Notes: generated from the sequence alone by a model not told the origin. A stretch of 64,000 nt of DNA from an uncultured Bacteroidales bacterium (GCA_903879715.1 CAIRMR010000204.1:1-64000); one strand, 5' to 3'; positions 16,716 to 25,933 are shown, numbered from the stretch's first letter. Made by a program: numbers and translations.

Positions 16716-17975
16716 ATGTGGAAAATATTTAATTCAAGCCAATTCAAAACCGCTGACAGGCGCAGAATGGAAGCGGAAAAAAAGCACTCCCATCACCGGG
16801 AAAAATCAAGGCGGCGCAGAAAACGCGCTGAAGCCTGGCGACGGTTCCAAAAACATTTCACTGAATTTACAGCTCACCCTTTTTCAAGAGGGAAACATAC
16901 TCCTGCCGAGCGTGAAAAGCAGCACTTTAAAAATCAACTGGCGCATGACCGAAAAATCAAGCGTCGGAAATGGTGGGCTAAATTCCGGAATAACCCGTGG
17001 CGGACAATATTCCCGCGCAGGAAACGCAGGCTGGCCGGCGGCGGTTACTATACAACATATAGCTTATCTAAAAAAGAACGCAAAGAATTAGCCCGGCAAA
17101 AACGCAAACAATTCCGCGATAATCTCCGGACAATATTCACCTCTTCCGAGCTACGGCAGAAGTTTGGATTCGCATATCTGCACTCCACGGCTTATTTTAC
17201 CCTCGCATTTATACTGATATACATTATTTATCAGGTAATTACTATTCTTCTGGCCTCGTCATACAGTATACCTATCGTTTGGTATTACTACCAGTTAAAA
17301 TTCCCTCTTTATACCTATTCGCCATTATATACCCGAATGGCAATGGTAATGATTTTTGCATCAGGGCCTATTCTCTCATTGATGTTAGCGTTTGTATTCC
17401 TGAGGATGTATTTTTCTAAAAATTATATTACCAGGCGTTTTAAACTCTTTTTCCTTTGGGGATTTATTTGCGGGGTTAATATGTTTTTCGGAGCGTATAT
17501 ATCGGGGTTCATTACCCGAACAGAGTTTATATATACTTCAGAGTGGCTTTTTATGAGCCATGTTTTCGCTGTCGAAGAAATTGTTTTTGCCATTATTGCT
17601 ACAGTTTCACTGATCATCATCGGCAGAATTATTACACCATTGTTCCTGCTGTCGTCAGGTTCGGTTACTTTGATAAAACCTGAATTCAGACTGCACTTTA
17701 TTTTGAGCGTGGTTATCCTTCCATGGCTGACTGGTATGGTTATTTTATTCCTGATTACATTGCCTAATTATTATATACCGCTGATTATAAAAACGATAAC
17801 ACCTGGCTTCTTACTGATTCCATCCATATTTCTTTACAACTCGCAAAAGTTTGAAAATATTCACCGCTCAGGCGTTATTCAGCATAACTACTTCCGGTGG
17901 AGCATCCTGATAGTGGCAATTGCCATACTTTTTTTCTATCGGCTGATACTGAGTTTAGGATTAAAGGTTTCGTAA
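16716..17975 (+). CDS. uncharacterised multi-pass membrane protein with long basic N-terminal domain (paralogue 1)
   Basis: A 419-residue protein I do not recognise. Residues 1-155 are soluble and extremely rich in Arg, Lys, Glu and His (clusters such as KSRRRRKRAE and RQKRKQF), probably cytoplasmic and perhaps RNA-, DNA- or lipid-binding. About seven membrane segments follow (near 160-182, 206-230, 242-264, 283-311, 329-352, 357-376, 394-414). Conserved features shared with the next gene are SSGSVTLIKPE (about 312-322), LPNYYIP and the aromatic loop VWYYYQLKFPLYT. There is no HExxH or other catalytic signature. It is followed after 229 bp by a same-length paralogue that aligns without gaps, so a recent tandem duplication is clear. 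Confidence 0.85.
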   Translation: MWKIFNSSQFKTADRRRMEAEKKHSHHREKSRRRRKRAEAWRRFQKHFTEFTAHPFSRGKHTPAEREKQHFKNQLAHDRKIKRRKWWAKFRNNPWRTIFPRRKRRLAGGGYYTTYSLSKKERKELARQKRKQFRDNLRTIFTSSELRQKFGFAYLHSTAYFTLAFILIYIIYQVITILLASSYSIPIVWYYYQLKFPLYTYSPLYTRMAMVMIFASGPILSLMLAFVFLRMYFSKNYITRRFKLFFLWGFICGVNMFFGAYISGFITRTEFIYTSEWLFMSHVFAVEEIVFAIIATVSLIIIGRIITPLFLLSSGSVTLIKPEFRLHFILSVVILPWLTGMVILFLITLPNYYIPLIIKTITPGFLLIPSIFLYNSQKFENIHRSGVIQHNYFRWSILIVAIAILFFYRLILSLGLKVS

Positions 17976-18204
17976 TTTGGAAAAGTATCATATGGGACTC
18001 CCGCATCATCCACCAAATACAGAATTTATTTCCTGGCAGGGAAAAACCCTATCCGTTTTAAATAAGTCCAATTTGTTTATCCGGTTACAAAAAAACAGAT
18101 ATTCAATATCGTACTCCCTCATTGCTGGATCATAAACCCAACTAGCGCCTTCAGCCGCAGAAAGGAATAATTGTTATACCTTCGCCAAAGTATAGAAAAA
18201 TCAT

Positions 18205-19464
18205 ATGTGGTACTTCTTAAGAAGAGATCCGTTGGAAATAATGGACCGTCGCAAAACACGGGCGGAAAAGAAGCACTTACGCGCAAGAGAAAAAGCATGG
18301 AGGCGAAGAAAGCGGGCTGAAGACTGGAAGCAGTTTAAAAAGCGGTTCAACAGGTTTATTGCTAATCCTTTTGAAAAAAAAGAACTTACCTCATCGGAGC
18401 GCGACAAGCAGCGTTTTAAGATGTACGCAAAACGCGACCGGAAATCAGACCGGCAGAAATGGTTAGCTAAATTCAGGAAAAATCCATGGAAAACAATTTT
18501 CCCTCCCAGAAAAAGACTGTCACCAGATAATGGTTACTATGTCGATTTTCGGTTAACAAAACAAGAGAGCAAAGAACTTGCCAGGCAAAAACGCAAACAA
18601 TTTCGTGAAAATTTCAAAAAAATTGTAACCACTCCCGAACTGCGCCTGAAGTTTGGATTTACATACCTGAATTCCACAGCATATTTTATTCTTGCATATA
18701 TGCTGATATATGTTGTTTACCAGGGAATCACCATCCTGGTGGCTTCGTCTTACAATATTCCCATAATTTGGTATTATTACCAGTTAAAATTCCCGCTTTA
18801 CACCTTTTCCCCATTATACACAAGACAGGCGCTGGTAGTGATTTTTGCTATGGGGCCACTACTTTCGCTTATGCTTGCCTTTGTATTCCTGAAGTTGTAT
18901 TTTACAGAGAATCCTATTGCCAAACGCTTTAAACTGTTTTACCTGTGGGTATTTATCTGCGGAGTCAACATGTTTTTTGGTGCTTACATTATAGGCGTGT
19001 TTACCCGTACAGAGTTTATTTATACTTCCGCCTGGTTGTTCATGAGTCATATGTTAGATCCGGTGGAAATCGTATTTACGGCAATTTCCATCGTAATGCT
19101 AATTATTATCGGAAGGATAGTTACCCCCTTGTTCCTTCTTTCGTCAGGTTCAGTTACCTTAATCAAACCTGAATCCAGGCTGTTCTTTGTCCTCAGCCAG
19201 GTTATCCTTCCCTGGCTTACGGGCATGTTGATTTTGTTTCTTATTACATTGCCTAATTATTACATTCCATTAATCCTCAAAACAATAACACCCGGTTTGA
19301 TTATGATACCATCTTTGTTTCTGTACAACTCAATTGAATATAATAACATCCATCAATCAGGAGTTATACAGCGAAATTATTTTAAGTGGAGCATCGTTAT
19401 CGCCGTAGTAGTTTTACTTTTCTTCTACAGGGTAATACTGAGTCTCGGAATTAGGGTTTCTTAA
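18205..19464 (+). CDS. uncharacterised multi-pass membrane protein with long basic N-terminal domain (paralogue 2)
   Basis: Also 419 residues, aligning gap-free with the gene at 16716. The basic N-terminal region is more diverged in sequence but keeps the composition and the landmarks DRR, AEKKH, RRRKRAE, KNPWKTIFP and ELARQKRKQFR. The membrane half is nearly the same, including FPLYTFSPLYTR, GVNMFFGAYI, SSGSVTLIKPES and ITLPNYYIPL. The shared anchor with different cytoplasmic part suggests two versions of one membrane device acting on different partners, or as a heteromer. The start MWYFLRRDP matches the paralogue's MW start. Its own gap upstream has no terminator that I can see, so co-transcription is possible. 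Confidence 0.85.
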   Translation: MWYFLRRDPLEIMDRRKTRAEKKHLRAREKAWRRRKRAEDWKQFKKRFNRFIANPFEKKELTSSERDKQRFKMYAKRDRKSDRQKWLAKFRKNPWKTIFPPRKRLSPDNGYYVDFRLTKQESKELARQKRKQFRENFKKIVTTPELRLKFGFTYLNSTAYFILAYMLIYVVYQGITILVASSYNIPIIWYYYQLKFPLYTFSPLYTRQALVVIFAMGPLLSLMLAFVFLKLYFTENPIAKRFKLFYLWVFICGVNMFFGAYIIGVFTRTEFIYTSAWLFMSHMLDPVEIVFTAISIVMLIIIGRIVTPLFLLSSGSVTLIKPESRLFFVLSQVILPWLTGMLILFLITLPNYYIPLILKTITPGLIMIPSLFLYNSIEYNNIHQSGVIQRNYFKWSIVIAVVVLLFFYRVILSLGIRVS

Positions 19465-19695
19465 TCGCGACTATGCACAAATTGGAAAAATCTTTTCCTT
19501 AATAACTCAAAACCCGAATTCCGGGAGTCTGATCATCCTGAATTTTGTGTCAATATTTTTAGTTTCGGAAATTTGCAGCCAGGAATTGGAAACCAGGAAT
19601 TCACTCTTTGCATTTATACCCGATAATTTATTCAACCAGTGTGCCAACAATAGAATATTTATATTTAAATTAGTGACCTTTAAAACACCAAAACC

Positions 19696-21333
19696 ATGTT
19701 AAAGGAAAACTACACTCGGTTTATCTGGAACAGCATACTCGAAAACTGGGACCGTACCGCATTTACAAATTATGAATCAGTAAGTTATACTTATGCCGAA
19801 GTAGGGCGAAGTATTTATTACCTGCATAAACTTTTTGCTAAATGCGGCCTGAAGAAAGGCGAAAAAATTGCCCTGATCGGGAAAAACTGTGCCGAGTGGG
19901 CAATTGCGTACCAGGCAACCGTTACTTATGGTGCAGTAGTAGTTCCTATTCTACCCAACTTTACACCTAATGATGTACAGCACATTATAAACCACTCCGA
20001 AAGCGTGATGATGTTTGCCAATAAGGCCAACTGGGATGTTTTGGATGGTGACAATCTGCCTAAACTCAAATCGGTGATCTCACTTGATGATTTTACGCCT
20101 TTGTATACTCACAATAAGCATTCTGCCGAAAATATCAACAAATTTAAAAGTTTGCTTTCCAAGGATTTCAGCAAGGAAAAACTGCCCAAGCAAATCATCG
20201 CCAATTCCGAGCTTTTTGCCATAATCTATACTTCAGGAACAACAGGTTTTTCGAAAGGCGTAATGCTTACTCATAACAACATTACCGGCAACATGGTATA
20301 TTCACGTACCAATATGCCTTTGGTTCCCGGCGATCATATCCTCAGTTTCCTGCCCCTGGCTCATGCTTACGGTTGCGCCATCGAGTTTCTTTATCCGTTT
20401 ACTTCGGGATGCCACATCACATTCCTGGGAAAAATGCCGACGCCCCAGTTGCTTATAAAAGCCTTCGGGGAAATAAAACCGAGGCTCATCCTTTCTGTAC
20501 CGCTGATCATTGAAAAAATATTCAAAAAACAAATCAAACCTGTACTGGAGCAACCCAAGGTTAAATTTCTGATGAAAATTCCATTTATGGACAGCGTAAT
20601 ACTCGGAAAGATAAAAACCAAACTCACTGAGAGCTTTGGTGGCAATTTCCACGAAATCGTTATCGGTGGCGCAGCAATAAATGAGGAGGTGCAGGAAGTT
20701 CTCCGCAAAGCTGAATTTCCTTTTACCATAGGGTATGGCATGACAGAATGTGGCCCGTTGATCAGCTATGCCGGATGGCGCGATGCACGCTTTAATTCAG
20801 CCGGCCGCTGTGTTGATCAACTCGAAATGCGCATTGATTCCCCTGATCCCGAAAATGTGGTAGGCGAGATATTGGTTCGTGGCGAAAACGTAATGAAAGG
20901 CTACTATAAAAACGAAAAAGCTACGCGCGAAATCCTGGATCACGACGGATGGTTGCACACAGGCGATCTCGGAACCATGGACAGTGAAGGTTTTCTGTAT
21001 ATTAAAGGTCGAAGTAAAAGCATGATCCTTGGTGCTTCGGGGCAAAATATTTACCCTGAAGAAATTGAAGCCCGCATTAATGCATTCCCACTGGTGCAGG
21101 AATCTATTGTGGTCGACCGCAAAGAAGGCCTGGTTGCGCTGATTTATCCTGATATGGAAATGGTGGATGCCAAAAAGATGAAAGAACATTCGCTGGAAGC
21201 AATTATGGAAATATATCGCAAACACCTCAATAAGGAAATACCTACCTATATGCAGGTCGCCAAATTCCAGGTGGTTTCGAGCGAATTTGAAAAAACCCCC
21301 AAGCGAAGTATCAAAAGATTCCTGTATAGCTAG
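19696..21333 (+). CDS. long-chain acyl-CoA synthetase (AMP-binding enzyme)
   Basis: A 545-residue adenylate-forming ligase that would activate a fatty acid with ATP and CoA. The P-loop-like A3 motif is IYTSGTTGFSKGVMLTHNN (about 179-197), the A5 motif is GYGMTECGP, the A7 motif is WLHTGDLG, and the C-terminal hinge region KGRSKSMILGASGQNIYPEEIE is typical of long-chain acyl-CoA synthetases. Cytoplasmic or membrane-associated. It stands alone on the plus strand; it could feed acyl-CoAs to the dehydrogenase at 10465 but is not linked to it by an operon. Confidence 0.93.
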   Translation: MLKENYTRFIWNSILENWDRTAFTNYESVSYTYAEVGRSIYYLHKLFAKCGLKKGEKIALIGKNCAEWAIAYQATVTYGAVVVPILPNFTPNDVQHIINHSESVMMFANKANWDVLDGDNLPKLKSVISLDDFTPLYTHNKHSAENINKFKSLLSKDFSKEKLPKQIIANSELFAIIYTSGTTGFSKGVMLTHNNITGNMVYSRTNMPLVPGDHILSFLPLAHAYGCAIEFLYPFTSGCHITFLGKMPTPQLLIKAFGEIKPRLILSVPLIIEKIFKKQIKPVLEQPKVKFLMKIPFMDSVILGKIKTKLTESFGGNFHEIVIGGAAINEEVQEVLRKAEFPFTIGYGMTECGPLISYAGWRDARFNSAGRCVDQLEMRIDSPDPENVVGEILVRGENVMKGYYKNEKATREILDHDGWLHTGDLGTMDSEGFLYIKGRSKSMILGASGQNIYPEEIEARINAFPLVQESIVVDRKEGLVALIYPDMEMVDAKKMKEHSLEAIMEIYRKHLNKEIPTYMQVAKFQVVSSEFEKTPKRSIKRFLYS

Positions 21334-21382
21334 TATCATAGTTTTAATCAGATATTACATCAAAATCATTCTGATAGTATTG

Positions 21383-21390
21383 TAACTTTG
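21383..21390 (+). promoter_or_regulatory. Bacteroidetes -7 box TAACTTTG before the CotH gene
   Basis: TAACTTTG matches the TAnnTTTG consensus. Transcription would begin around 21396-21398, which fits translation from the ATG at 21429 rather than the in-frame ATG at 21399. No clear -33 TTG element was found. Confidence 0.5.
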
Positions 21391-21428
21391 CACGCATTAT
21401 GTTGATGCAACTTTACATGGATATTATT

Positions 21429-23138
21429 ATGCGGACATTTTTATACCTTCTGATACTACTTCTCTTTCCATACCCTGATTTTGCACAAACGTCTGCTCAA
21501 ACCGGAGGTGTAATCAATGCCAATGGAATTGTGACTAATTTGACGACTGAATCAAAATTTGTAACTCCAGCCGGGTTTACTTCATCCAACTTACCCATAG
21601 TGGTGATTAATACAAACGGACAAACTATCCTGGATGAACCTAAAATCCCTGCCGGATTAAAGATTTATAACAAGGGAGCCGGTCAACGTAATTATCTGAC
21701 AGATGTTCCTCAATTTGACGGGTATTCCGGGATCGAAATCCGCGGATCGAGTTCACAGTCGTTTCCCAAGAAAAGCTATGGTTTTGAATCGTGGGATGCC
21801 CTCGAAAACAGCATAGATACATCATTTCTGGGTATGCCAGCTGAAAGCGACTGGATACTGAACGCCAACTATACGGATAAGTCTTTTTTGCGTAATGTTA
21901 TGGCATACCAGGTTTGGCAAAATATGGGACATTACGGTACGCGGTACCATTTTGTTGAGGTAATCCTTAACGGGCAGTATCAAGGCATTTACATCTTCTC
22001 CGAAAAAATAAAAAGAGACAAAAACCGCCTGGATATCGCCAAATTAAGCTCAACCCAGAACTCGGGCGATGAAGTTACCGGCGGATACATTTTTAAAATT
22101 GATAAACAAACCGGTTCGGGTGGTTCGGGATGGAATTCCTCATACCTGCCTTCGGTAAGTTCCGGCGGGCAAAAGATATTCTTTCAATACGAGTATCCAA
22201 AAGATGTGGATATTACCACTCAGCAGAAGATTTATTTACAGGGTAATGTCTTTAATTTTGAAACTGCGCTTAAGAGTGCAAACTTTTCTGATACAGCAAA
22301 TGGTTTTCGCAAATACGCAGTCGAAAATACGTTTATCGATTACTTCCTGGTAAATGAAGTAAGTAAAAATGTGGATGGGTATCGCATAAGCACTTTCTTA
22401 AATAAGGAGCGCGACAGCAAAGGCGGAAAAATACGAATGGGCCCCGTTTGGGATTATGACATTGCCTGGCACAATGCCGACTATTGCGAAGGGGATATCA
22501 CCACCGGCTGGGCATACCAGTTTCCTTGTTACGAGGATTACTGGCAGGTTCCATTCTGGTGGAGCCGTTTGCTGGAAGACCCGCGCTACATGAATAACCT
22601 GGCTTGCCGCTGGCAGAATCTCCGGCAAACTACACTCAGCAACGCCTGGTTCGACAATTATATTGATAGCATCTCAGGCCAGCTGATGGAAGCCCAGGAA
22701 CGAAATTTTACGCAATGGCCTATCCTGGGTGTCTATGTCTGGCCTAATCCATCTCCTTTAGCAACGACGTATTCCGGTGAAGTTAGCGCACTAAAAACAT
22801 GGATGCACAACCGCTTAAGCTGGCTCGATTCAAATATGCCCGGCACTTGTAATCCAGCCTATGGCATTGCTGAGGATGAAGCTGAAAACACATTCAGCAT
22901 TTACCCAAATCCTGTTATTAATAATCTGAATATTAAATTTCGGATTCCCGGGAAAAGCATGGTAGGAATCATGATTTTCAATCAACAGGGATTGGCCCTT
23001 GAAACTATTAACCCTATTACCAAATCTAGAGGTGAATGGTCCGAATCCCTGGATATTTCTTCGTTCAAGCCGGGGGTTTATCTCGTAAGAATTATAATTA
23101 ACGGCAATATTTCAACAAAACGTTTCATTAAAATTTAA
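21429..23138 (+). CDS. CotH-kinase-like family protein with T9SS sorting tail
   Basis: A 569-residue secreted protein. The signal peptide (MRTFLYLLILLLFPYPDFAQ) precedes a short spacer and a CotH domain (about 70-420). Features of that domain are GYSGIEIRGSSSQSFPKKSYGFE near the start, YQGIYIFSEKIKRDKNRLDI in the kinase-like core, and GPVWDYDIAWHNADY with the metal/ATP-site acidic residues. The end is a T9SS type A sorting domain with FSIYPNPVINNL and FKPGVYLVRI. CotH proteins of spore formers phosphorylate coat proteins; Bacteroidetes versions are surface proteins of unknown substrate. The start at 21429 is preferred over 21399 because it gives the signal peptide and agrees with the -7 box. 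Confidence 0.9.
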   Translation: MRTFLYLLILLLFPYPDFAQTSAQTGGVINANGIVTNLTTESKFVTPAGFTSSNLPIVVINTNGQTILDEPKIPAGLKIYNKGAGQRNYLTDVPQFDGYSGIEIRGSSSQSFPKKSYGFESWDALENSIDTSFLGMPAESDWILNANYTDKSFLRNVMAYQVWQNMGHYGTRYHFVEVILNGQYQGIYIFSEKIKRDKNRLDIAKLSSTQNSGDEVTGGYIFKIDKQTGSGGSGWNSSYLPSVSSGGQKIFFQYEYPKDVDITTQQKIYLQGNVFNFETALKSANFSDTANGFRKYAVENTFIDYFLVNEVSKNVDGYRISTFLNKERDSKGGKIRMGPVWDYDIAWHNADYCEGDITTGWAYQFPCYEDYWQVPFWWSRLLEDPRYMNNLACRWQNLRQTTLSNAWFDNYIDSISGQLMEAQERNFTQWPILGVYVWPNPSPLATTYSGEVSALKTWMHNRLSWLDSNMPGTCNPAYGIAEDEAENTFSIYPNPVINNLNIKFRIPGKSMVGIMIFNQQGLALETINPITKSRGEWSESLDISSFKPGVYLVRIIINGNISTKRFIKI

Positions 23139-23143
23139 ACATT

Positions 23144-23404
23144 ATGGAAAAGATGTATAAATTCTGCCAGAGTTGTGGCATGCCAATGAAAAAAGACGAT
23201 AAGGCGGTGGCACAATGCTGATGGCACCAAAAGCGTGAAGTATTGTAGCTTTTGTCACCAGGATGGAAATTTTTTCGTCCGGATTTTACAGATACGCAAA
23301 TGCAGGAGCTGGTGAAAGGAAAAATGAAAGAAATGGGAATTCCTGCATTCCTTACTCCGTTTTTCAACTACAGGATTCCTAAACTGGAAAGGTGGAAGAG
23401 TTAA
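23144..23404 (+). pseudogene. small zinc-ribbon protein, frame broken at three homopolymers
   Basis: Starts 5 bp after the CotH stop. Frame 1 begins MEKMYKFCQSCGMPMKKDDK, the start of the putative zinc-ribbon family (PF12674-type), and then meets a TGA. The expected continuation (NADGTKSVKYCSFCHQDG, then RPDFTDTQMQELVKGKMKE...IPKLERWKS) is all present but in other frames. One base each appears missing from a GGG near 23202, an AAA near 23213 and a T7 near 23270. The total is minus three, so the last part returns to the first frame and ends at 23404. This is either a decayed gene or homopolymer sequencing error. Confidence 0.8.
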
Positions 23405-23821
23405 ATGCGAGGGGGCGACACTTCGACTTCGCTCAGTGCAGATAAAATGAGGGGCGAGGGAGCGATAGGGCGACAGAGCGAAGGATGGAAAGGGTGATAA
23501 TAACAGATATCACAAAATTTGCTAATATTCTGTCAGGAGTGCATGATGCAACTATCTTTGCGGTATCAAATCCTTAATAGATTTGCAGGACCCCCGTATA
23601 GGCTCAAACATCAGGTCTCTATTCGGGGGTCTACTATTTAGCAGTTTTGTAATTGTTAATACGGCTTTAAAGAACAAGGATACTTACCAAAGAATAAAAT
23701 CACTTCATTTAAGAAAAGGGTCCAATCCTAAATACATCCCGATAGAAGTTATAGGGGTTAAGGACCCAGGCTTGTTCCATGATCCTTCTTTGGATTTTGG
23801 TTCCGGAATCAGTGTCCTGAA
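23405..23821. other. 417-bp repeat-bearing intergenic region
   Basis: Begins with purine-rich GGGCGA-type repeat (23408-23494) that contains a 21-bp word starting CACTTCGACTTCG (23419-23439), related to one at 56891-56911. Then comes a long hairpin (23589-23641, listed separately). A 100-codon open frame (23583-23885) covers the rest but overlaps the nitroreductase 3' end antisense and has no recognisable features, so I do not call it a gene. Confidence 0.45.
23589..23641. repeat. 13-bp inverted repeat with 27-base loop
   Basis: GACCCCCGTATAG (23589-23601) pairs with CTATTCGGGGGTC (23629-23641), with one mismatch. The GC-rich outer 8 bp are perfect. It is followed by TACTATTTAG rather than a T run, so a classical terminator is not certain. 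It might end an upstream transcript or be a mobile-element end. Confidence 0.5.
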
Positions 23822-24367
23822 TCAATATTTATTGTACCGTACGATTTCCTCCATTGATTTCCGGATTTTTGTCCGCCGCGGGTAACCTTCGACAGCATAA
23901 CCCAGGCTGATAAGCAATCCAATGGATTTATCTGAAGGTATTTGCAAAAGCTTTTTAATTTTATCTTCTTCAAACCACCCTATCATACAGGTTCCGAGAC
24001 CTAGTTCAGCCGCCTGAAGGCAGAAATGTTCAGCAGTTATTCCTATATCAATAAGCGGCCATTCCTTTTTCTTCACCATCATGGCAAGGCGCGTGATGAG
24101 TTTGGCCTTTTCCATAACAATAACCACTATTACCGGAGCCTGCAAAGTATATTTATTGATTAATTTAATATCGCTGAAGGTAGCTTTAGCTACTTCGGTC
24201 CTCAGTGGTTCCTCATTAACTACAATGAATTTCCAGGGCTGGGAATTGCTTGCTGAAGGTGCCAGGCGCGCAGCTTCGAGGCATTGATTTAATTTCTCAG
24301 GCTCCACAGTTGTTTCGGCGTAGCGACGAACGCTTTGACGTGAAATTATTAGTTCTTTAAATAGCAT
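23822..24367 (-). CDS. nitroreductase family protein
   Basis: A 181-residue FMN-dependent oxidoreductase of the nitroreductase fold. The N-terminal FMN phosphate-binding motif SRQSVRRYAE (about 9-18), the SASNSQPWKFIVV motif (about 38-50) and the C-terminal GLLISLGYAVEGYPRRTK region are family-typical. The C-terminal extension is short; such small members often act on quinones or nitro compounds, or have no known substrate. The centre contains a Cys in GLGTCMIGWF. Divergent from the FKBP gene at 24582. Confidence 0.9.
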   Translation of the reverse strand: MLFKELIISRQSVRRYAETTVEPEKLNQCLEAARLAPSASNSQPWKFIVVNEEPLRTEVAKATFSDIKLINKYTLQAPVIVVIVMEKAKLITRLAMMVKKKEWPLIDIGITAEHFCLQAAELGLGTCMIGWFEEDKIKKLLQIPSDKSIGLLISLGYAVEGYPRRTKIRKSMEEIVRYNKY

Positions 24368-24548
24368 TGGAATTATATTGAATTATAGAGTGGCTTAAAA
24401 TCACACTTTAAACAAAGGCAATCTATTTCCGGATGCAAATATCCGTTACAATAATGGATATTTGATTGTTTAATCAGAAAATCAACAGAGAATAAGACTG
24501 GTTTTTGATTAATTAGTATAATTATTAATCCCTTTACCTTAAAAGTTT

Positions 24549-24556
24549 TACCTTTG
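24549..24556 (+). promoter_or_regulatory. Bacteroidetes -7 box TACCTTTG before the FKBP gene
   Basis: TACCTTTG fits TAnnTTTG, 25 bp before the ATG at 24582. The predicted start of transcription near 24563 leaves a leader of about 20 bases. Confidence 0.55.
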
Positions 24557-24581
24557 CAGCCCAAAAAGACAAAAACAAAAT

Positions 24582-25166
24582 ATGAAAGACATCAGTTACG
24601 CATTAGGCTTAAGTATTGCAAGCAATTTAAAAAATTCAGGTGTTGAAGCACTTGATATTGAGCATTTCACAAAAGGTCTGAACGCCATTTTAAACAACGA
24701 AGAAATCAGCATGTCGCCCGATGAGGTGAACCGTATACTGAACGAATTTTTCGAAGGTATGCAGAAAGACGCAGAAGTAAAAAACAATGAACATGGGAAT
24801 TCATTCCTGGCTGACAACAAGAAACAACCCGGCGTAATTGAACTGCCTAGCGGCCTGCAATATTCGGTTATTAAAGAAGGAACCGGTGTAAAAGCTTCAT
24901 CAAAAAACCAGGTTAAAGTTCACTATACAGGAACGCTGATTGACGGAACCGTTTTCGACAGCTCAGTAAGCCGTGGCGAACCTGCTACATTTGGCGTAAC
25001 CCAGGTTATTTCGGGTTGGGTTGAAGGATTGCAGCTGATGTCGAAAGGCGCTAAATACAAATTCTTTATTCCTTCGAACCTTGCTTACGGAGCACAAGGC
25101 GCGGGAAAAGTTATAGGACCACATGCAACACTGATATTTGAAGTGGAATTGCTGGAAATTATGTAA
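24582..25166 (+). CDS. FKBP-type peptidyl-prolyl cis-trans isomerase
   Basis: A 194-residue prolyl isomerase. Residues about 1-75 are the helical FKBP N-terminal dimerisation domain (SYALGLSIASNLK..., NRILNEFF). Residues about 85-194 are the FKBP domain, with VKVHYTGTLIDGTVFDSS, GWVEGLQLMSKGAKYKFFIP and LAYGAQGAG forming the active-site surface. No signal peptide or lipobox is visible, unlike the periplasmic FkpA/Mip relatives, so it is probably cytoplasmic. It has its own promoter box and an intrinsic terminator. Confidence 0.95.
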   Translation: MKDISYALGLSIASNLKNSGVEALDIEHFTKGLNAILNNEEISMSPDEVNRILNEFFEGMQKDAEVKNNEHGNSFLADNKKQPGVIELPSGLQYSVIKEGTGVKASSKNQVKVHYTGTLIDGTVFDSSVSRGEPATFGVTQVISGWVEGLQLMSKGAKYKFFIPSNLAYGAQGAGKVIGPHATLIFEVELLEIM

Positions 25167-25185
25167 TTGAAACTTCTATCAAAAC

Positions 25186-25219
25186 AAAAACCGCCGGAGT
25201 TCTGCTTTGGGCGGTTTTT
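25186..25219 (+). terminator. intrinsic terminator after the FKBP gene
   Basis: AAAAACCGCC (25186-25195) pairs with GGCGGTTTTT (25210-25219), with a 14-base loop and a T run to 25220. It starts 20 bp after the stop codon. A classical rho-independent terminator. Confidence 0.9.
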
Positions 25220-25372
25220 TGTGTGGATACCTTTTAGCTAAAAGCTAATGACTATAACACTTCTCCGTTCCTTTTCTAATGTCATATAATAGTGATGGAA
25301 GATATCTTACATTACTAATAGAATATGGAAAACTAATAAAACTCATTCCGGCTTGGAAGTAGATTACCAAAA

Positions 25373-25933
25373 TTAGAATATGGGTTTCCCCATTTTCAAA
25401 ACCGTTTTTCCTGCCAGATCATTAATAATAATCCCAGCCATCATATACCATGCAGCGCCTGCACAAACAATAAGTTCATATCCGGCAATTACGTTAAAAA
25501 CAGGATCGCCGAAATGGCCGATATCGAGCAGGATAAATCCTAAAAGTAATGTGCCGAAAGTAACTACCATTGCTTTATGAACACGCATCGAAGCCACAAA
25601 CATTACGGCAGTGTACAGTGTCCATGCCACAAGGTAAAATCCGACATCGGTTTTGGAGGCTTCATAAATCTTAAACGCATTCAGCATCCATATAACACCC
25701 AGCCCGATCCAGAATGAACCGTAAGCCACAAAAGCACTGTAGCCGAAATTGTTTCCCATTTTCTGTTCCTGGAATCCGGCGATCATCTGCGCCAGGCCGC
25801 CAAAAATAAATCCCATGGCAACCACCGGTCCAAGACCCATAAGGCCAATGTTATGAAATTGTAAAAGCAGGGTTGTCATACCAAAACCTGCCAGCCCGAC
25901 CACGGCCGGATTTCCGTTTTTCTTTTCTGTCAT
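25373..25933 (-). CDS. acetate/succinate transporter, AceTr (GPR1/FUN34/SatP) family
   Basis: A 186-residue inner-membrane transporter with six hydrophobic segments. The N-terminal family signature is NPAVVGLAGFG (residues 7-17, with the NPAPxGL-like motif), and QMIAGFQEQKMGNNFGYSAFVAYGSFWIG is the typical second conserved stretch. SatP-type proteins move acetate or succinate across the membrane. ATG at 25933 gives the family N-terminus; a longer frame to 26065 adds an unrelated tail. It faces the comF gene divergently. It could move acetate formed by the acyl-CoA pathway, but that is inference only. Confidence 0.9.
   Translation of the reverse strand: MTEKKNGNPAVVGLAGFGMTTLLLQFHNIGLMGLGPVVAMGFIFGGLAQMIAGFQEQKMGNNFGYSAFVAYGSFWIGLGVIWMLNAFKIYEASKTDVGFYLVAWTLYTAVMFVASMRVHKAMVVTFGTLLLGFILLDIGHFGDPVFNVIAGYELIVCAGAAWYMMAGIIINDLAGKTVLKMGKPIF

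Noticed and set aside
16716..19464. Membrane protease (M50-like) identity for the tandem pair
   Set aside because: No HExxH or second metal-site motif was found in either copy.
23583..23885. 100-codon plus-strand open frame
   Set aside because: Overlaps the nitroreductase 3' end antisense, covers a hairpin, and has no recognisable domain or signal.
24373..24564. 63-codon minus-strand frame in the nitroreductase-FKBP gap
   Set aside because: It covers the FKBP promoter box and has no protein-like features.
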